From: Prosthecobacter debontii
Lineage (GTDB): Bacteria > Verrucomicrobiota > Verrucomicrobiia > Verrucomicrobiales > Verrucomicrobiaceae
Direction: 5' to 3'
DNA: 64,000 nt
Assembly (NCBI GenBank): GCA_945860295.1
Contig: CAMAQH010000007.1
Location: 1-64,000 of the forward strand
Below, one piece after another: positions 62,154 through 64,000 of this stretch; the first letter of the stretch is position 1, and each line of letters begins with the position of its first letter. The notes below the pieces were generated by a model. That model did no database searches, was not told the origin of the DNA, and saw only the letters and a list, made by a program, of their open reading frames with translations. A program made the translations under genes and the position numbers.

Positions 62154-63365
62154 ATGCGCATCCTCCACACCGCAGACTGGCATCTCGGCGCCCGCCTCAT
62201 CGAGCGGGATCGACTCGCTGAGCACGCGACCTTTGTGGACTGGCTCATCGAAACGCTGCGCAGCGAGAAGATCGACTCACTGCTTGTTAGCGGCGATGTC
62301 TTCGATGCCGCCAATCCGCCGCAGGATGCCGTCGCGCTCTATTTCGACTTCCTCAAGCGCCTCGCCGACCTCAAGACCGTGAAGGCCGTCATCACTGGCG
62401 GCAACCACGACTCCGCTTCCCACCTCAACGCTCCGCGCGAGCTGCTGCGCCGCTTTGAGGTCCACGTCTTCGGCCACGCCGGGGATAACATCGTTGATCT
62501 TGGCGGTGCGGTCATCGCCGCCGTGCCCTTTCTGCGTGAGCGTGACCTCCGCCAGGCCGCCGCCGGTGAAACGATCACGGTCGTGCATGAGCAAGTCCGC
62601 GCCGCCATCCGTGCCCACTATACCTCGCAGCTCGCCGCCGCCCGCATGCTCGCGGACGGGCGACCCGTCATCGCCATGGGCCACCTCACCGTCCTCGGCG
62701 CCACGACCAGCGACAGCGAGCGCGACATCCACATCGGCAATCTCGGCTGCGTCGGCGCGGACATCTTTGACGGCTTCGACTACACCGCCCTCGGCCACCT
62801 GCACCGCCCGCAACGCGTCGCTGGCAACGAAACCATTCGTTACAGCGGCTCCCCCATCCCCCTCAGCTTCTCCGAAGCCGCCGATGCCAAGTCCGTCGTC
62901 ATCATTGACACTCAAAATCATTCTCCTGTCCCCATTCTCCTGTCGAAACCCGACCCCGATCGACAAAAGAATGGGGACAGAAGAATTGATGTTCAGACTC
63001 TGTCCATCCCCACCACCCGCCTGCTCATCCGCGTGAAAGCCGCGCGTGCCACGCTTGTCGCTGATCTTCAGACCGTGCCTGCTGGAGCCTGGGCCGAGGT
63101 CACCGTTAAGCTCGACGCCCCCGAGCCCGACCTCGACCGCCAGGTCCGCGAAGCCGCTGCCGGCCGTTTCGAAACATTAAAAATCCTCGCCGACCGCCCC
63201 GTCTCCGAAACCGCCCCCTGGCAATCCACCGCCCCCACCCTCCACGACCTCCAACCCCGCGACGTCTTCCGCGAACTCCTCAAGGAAAAGCAGATCGAAG
63301 GCGACGAACTCAGCGCCGTGTTTGATGAGCTGCTGGCGTTGAGGGAGGTGAAGATGACGGCGTGA
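62154..63365 (+). CDS. sbcD: SbcD-like nuclease subunit
   Basis: A 403-aa calcineurin-type phosphoesterase, the Mre11-like half of SbcCD. Motifs: RILHTADWHLG (residues 2-12), SGDVFDAANPP, TGGNHDSASH, and MGHLTVLG with TALGHLHRPQ. The C-terminal capping region continues to DVFRELLKEKQIEGD. A palindromic repeat (62916-62990) lies in frame between the two parts and adds a peptide with VPILLSKPDPDRQKNGDRR. Start ATG 62154 opens the phosphoesterase; upstream frame is rejected. No sbcC follows: the next genes are a convergent PIN/antitoxin pair. Confidence 0.88.
   Translation: MRILHTADWHLGARLIERDRLAEHATFVDWLIETLRSEKIDSLLVSGDVFDAANPPQDAVALYFDFLKRLADLKTVKAVITGGNHDSASHLNAPRELLRRFEVHVFGHAGDNIVDLGGAVIAAVPFLRERDLRQAAAGETITVVHEQVRAAIRAHYTSQLAAARMLADGRPVIAMGHLTVLGATTSDSERDIHIGNLGCVGADIFDGFDYTALGHLHRPQRVAGNETIRYSGSPIPLSFSEAADAKSVVIIDTQNHSPVPILLSKPDPDRQKNGDRRIDVQTLSIPTTRLLIRVKAARATLVADLQTVPAGAWAEVTVKLDAPEPDLDRQVREAAAGRFETLKILADRPVSETAPWQSTAPTLHDLQPRDVFRELLKEKQIEGDELSAVFDELLALREVKMTA
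62916..62990. repeat. Palindromic repeat inside sbcD
   Basis: Left arm at 62916-62945 (ATTCTCCTGTCCCCATTCTC and so on) and right arm at 62961-62990 (its near-inverse, with GAATGGGGACAGAAGAAT), 15 bases apart. In frame with sbcD throughout. Confidence 0.82.
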
Positions 63366-63374
63366 TTCTTCGAA

Positions 63375-63803
63375 TTACAACGCCGACCATCTCAGCCCCA
63401 TCGCCTGCGCCAGACGGCTTTGTCTGCCATCGGTGGTGATGAACTCGACCGCCTGAAGATCTGCGGCGACTCCGCAGTGGAGAATATCGAGCGAACGACA
63501 ACCAATCGTCGGCGTATGCGATATCGAAAGCTGCACTGCCGATTGGAAATGCGACAGCCAGACAGAGGCCGGTACCACCAGCACACCTGAGGCAAGGTCT
63601 GCCTGAATTAGGGCGAGTGCAGCAGTCACTTGCGCCTCTGCGGCTTGCTGATGAAAGCACTTTTGATTCAGCGCATTGGTCAGTTCCAACTCATGCAGCG
63701 GCGTGTGAAACATCGGCCTGCCTGCAACACGACTCATCACCGCTGCGCTTTCCGGCTCCGGGTAGTAGAGTTTTACCAGACAACCCGTGTCCAGATAGAT
63801 CAT
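63375..63803 (-). CDS. PIN-domain toxin (VapC-like)
   Basis: A 142-aa PIN-fold ribonuclease. Acidic residues: Asp5 in MIYLDTGCLVKLY, Glu near 38-40 in LHELELTNAL, Asp near 106 in RSLDILHCG and Asp near 125 in FITTDGRQ, as needed for two-metal catalysis. Type II toxins of this type cleave tRNA or rRNA. Its start overlaps the antitoxin stop (ATGA at 63800). Confidence 0.87.
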   Translation of the reverse strand: MIYLDTGCLVKLYYPEPESAAVMSRVAGRPMFHTPLHELELTNALNQKCFHQQAAEAQVTAALALIQADLASGVLVVPASVWLSHFQSAVQLSISHTPTIGCRSLDILHCGVAADLQAVEFITTDGRQSRLAQAMGLRWSAL

Positions 63804-64000
63804 CGCGTTCCGCGCCCCTCCTCCACAAGCGCGCTCAGCGCTGCCCCTTCTGGCTGCTCACCCCAGATGGCCTGAGCACGAGCCAGGAAGTCTGGCGCGG
63901 CGGGTGCAGGCGGTAGCACGCGGGCGACCGTCTTGTCGCGGTCGGTGATCTGCACTTCCTCGCCATCGGTCACCCAACGAAGGATGTCCGTCCACTGCAT
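63800..64000 (-). CDS. Phd/YefM-like antitoxin, 5' end outside window
   Basis: The 66 visible residues include EEVQITDRDKTVARVLPP, the EVxITxRxKPVARLxP-type motif of Phd/YefM antitoxins. The ATG at the window edge is probably not the true start: family members have about 15-20 more residues before this point, so the gene likely continues past base 64000. Partner of the PIN toxin, overlapping by four bases. Confidence 0.78.
   Translation of the reverse strand: MQWTDILRWVTDGEEVQITDRDKTVARVLPPAPAAPDFLARAQAIWGEQPEGAALSALVEEGRGTR

Overview
The window is about 64 kb of a Verrucomicrobiota chromosome, most like Verrucomicrobiales (Prosthecobacter/Verrucomicrobium relatives). The assignment rests on gene families typical of the PVC group: two membrane-bound-dehydrogenase/PVC-heme giants, a DUF1549/DUF1553 plus DUF1501 pair, a DUF1587-1595-1592-1588-1585 cytochrome-like protein, two SHD1-domain proteins, two DUF1080 proteins, a DUF3604 protein and a BatA/VWA pair. 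No rRNA, tRNA or CRISPR array was recognised.

Layout. 1-6.5 kb: the end of a large secreted protein, then a tightly coupled operon (YceI, type III polyketide synthase, FAD monooxygenase, ACP, ketosynthase, SAM methyltransferase) that looks like a phenolic-lipid/quinone pathway, followed by the C-terminal half of an L-fucose isomerase-like gene. 6.6-14.3 kb: a PVC heme dehydrogenase facing two BatA/VWA membrane proteins and a 103-aa fragment. 14.4-15.7 kb: an AbrB/Doc toxin-antitoxin pair translationally coupled to a methyltransferase. 15.7-23.2 kb: a secreted FAD oxidoreductase, a DUF3604 protein, an EF-hand membrane protein, a frameshifted Uma2 gene, an ISAs1-type transposase remnant and an HNH nuclease. 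23.4-29.6 kb: gltBD (glutamate synthase) behind a candidate sigma-54 promoter. 29.6-36 kb: sialidase, DCC thiol protein, a GbsR/MarR regulator and a membrane protein sharing an inverted-repeat operator, a sirtuin and a prolyl oligopeptidase. 36-43.6 kb: a 1576-aa PVC dehydrogenase carrying two in-frame palindromic repeats, an LsrF-like aldolase, a Gfo/Idh/MocA oxidoreductase and GtrA. 43.7-54 kb: DUF1549/DUF1501, thiH, DUF1592-type protein, pseudouridine synthase, DUF1080, and a protease-like protein without its catalytic triad. 54-64 kb: a Rv1747-like ABC transporter, gamma carbonic anhydrase-like protein, HU, DUF1080, class I fumarase, a small pseudogene, sbcD with an in-frame palindromic repeat, and a PIN/Phd toxin-antitoxin pair cut by the window end.

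How the genes work together. Much of the window serves an exported, polymer-degrading lifestyle: sialidase, DUF1080 and Gfo/Idh/MocA proteins fit keto-sugar chemistry, and the heme-dehydrogenase giants fit periplasmic oxidation. The most notable metabolic unit is the type III PKS operon. The most notable genome-scale signal is a set of small palindromic or repeat elements of several families, at least three of which lie in frame inside otherwise intact genes and one of which supplies the hydrophobic core of a signal peptide.
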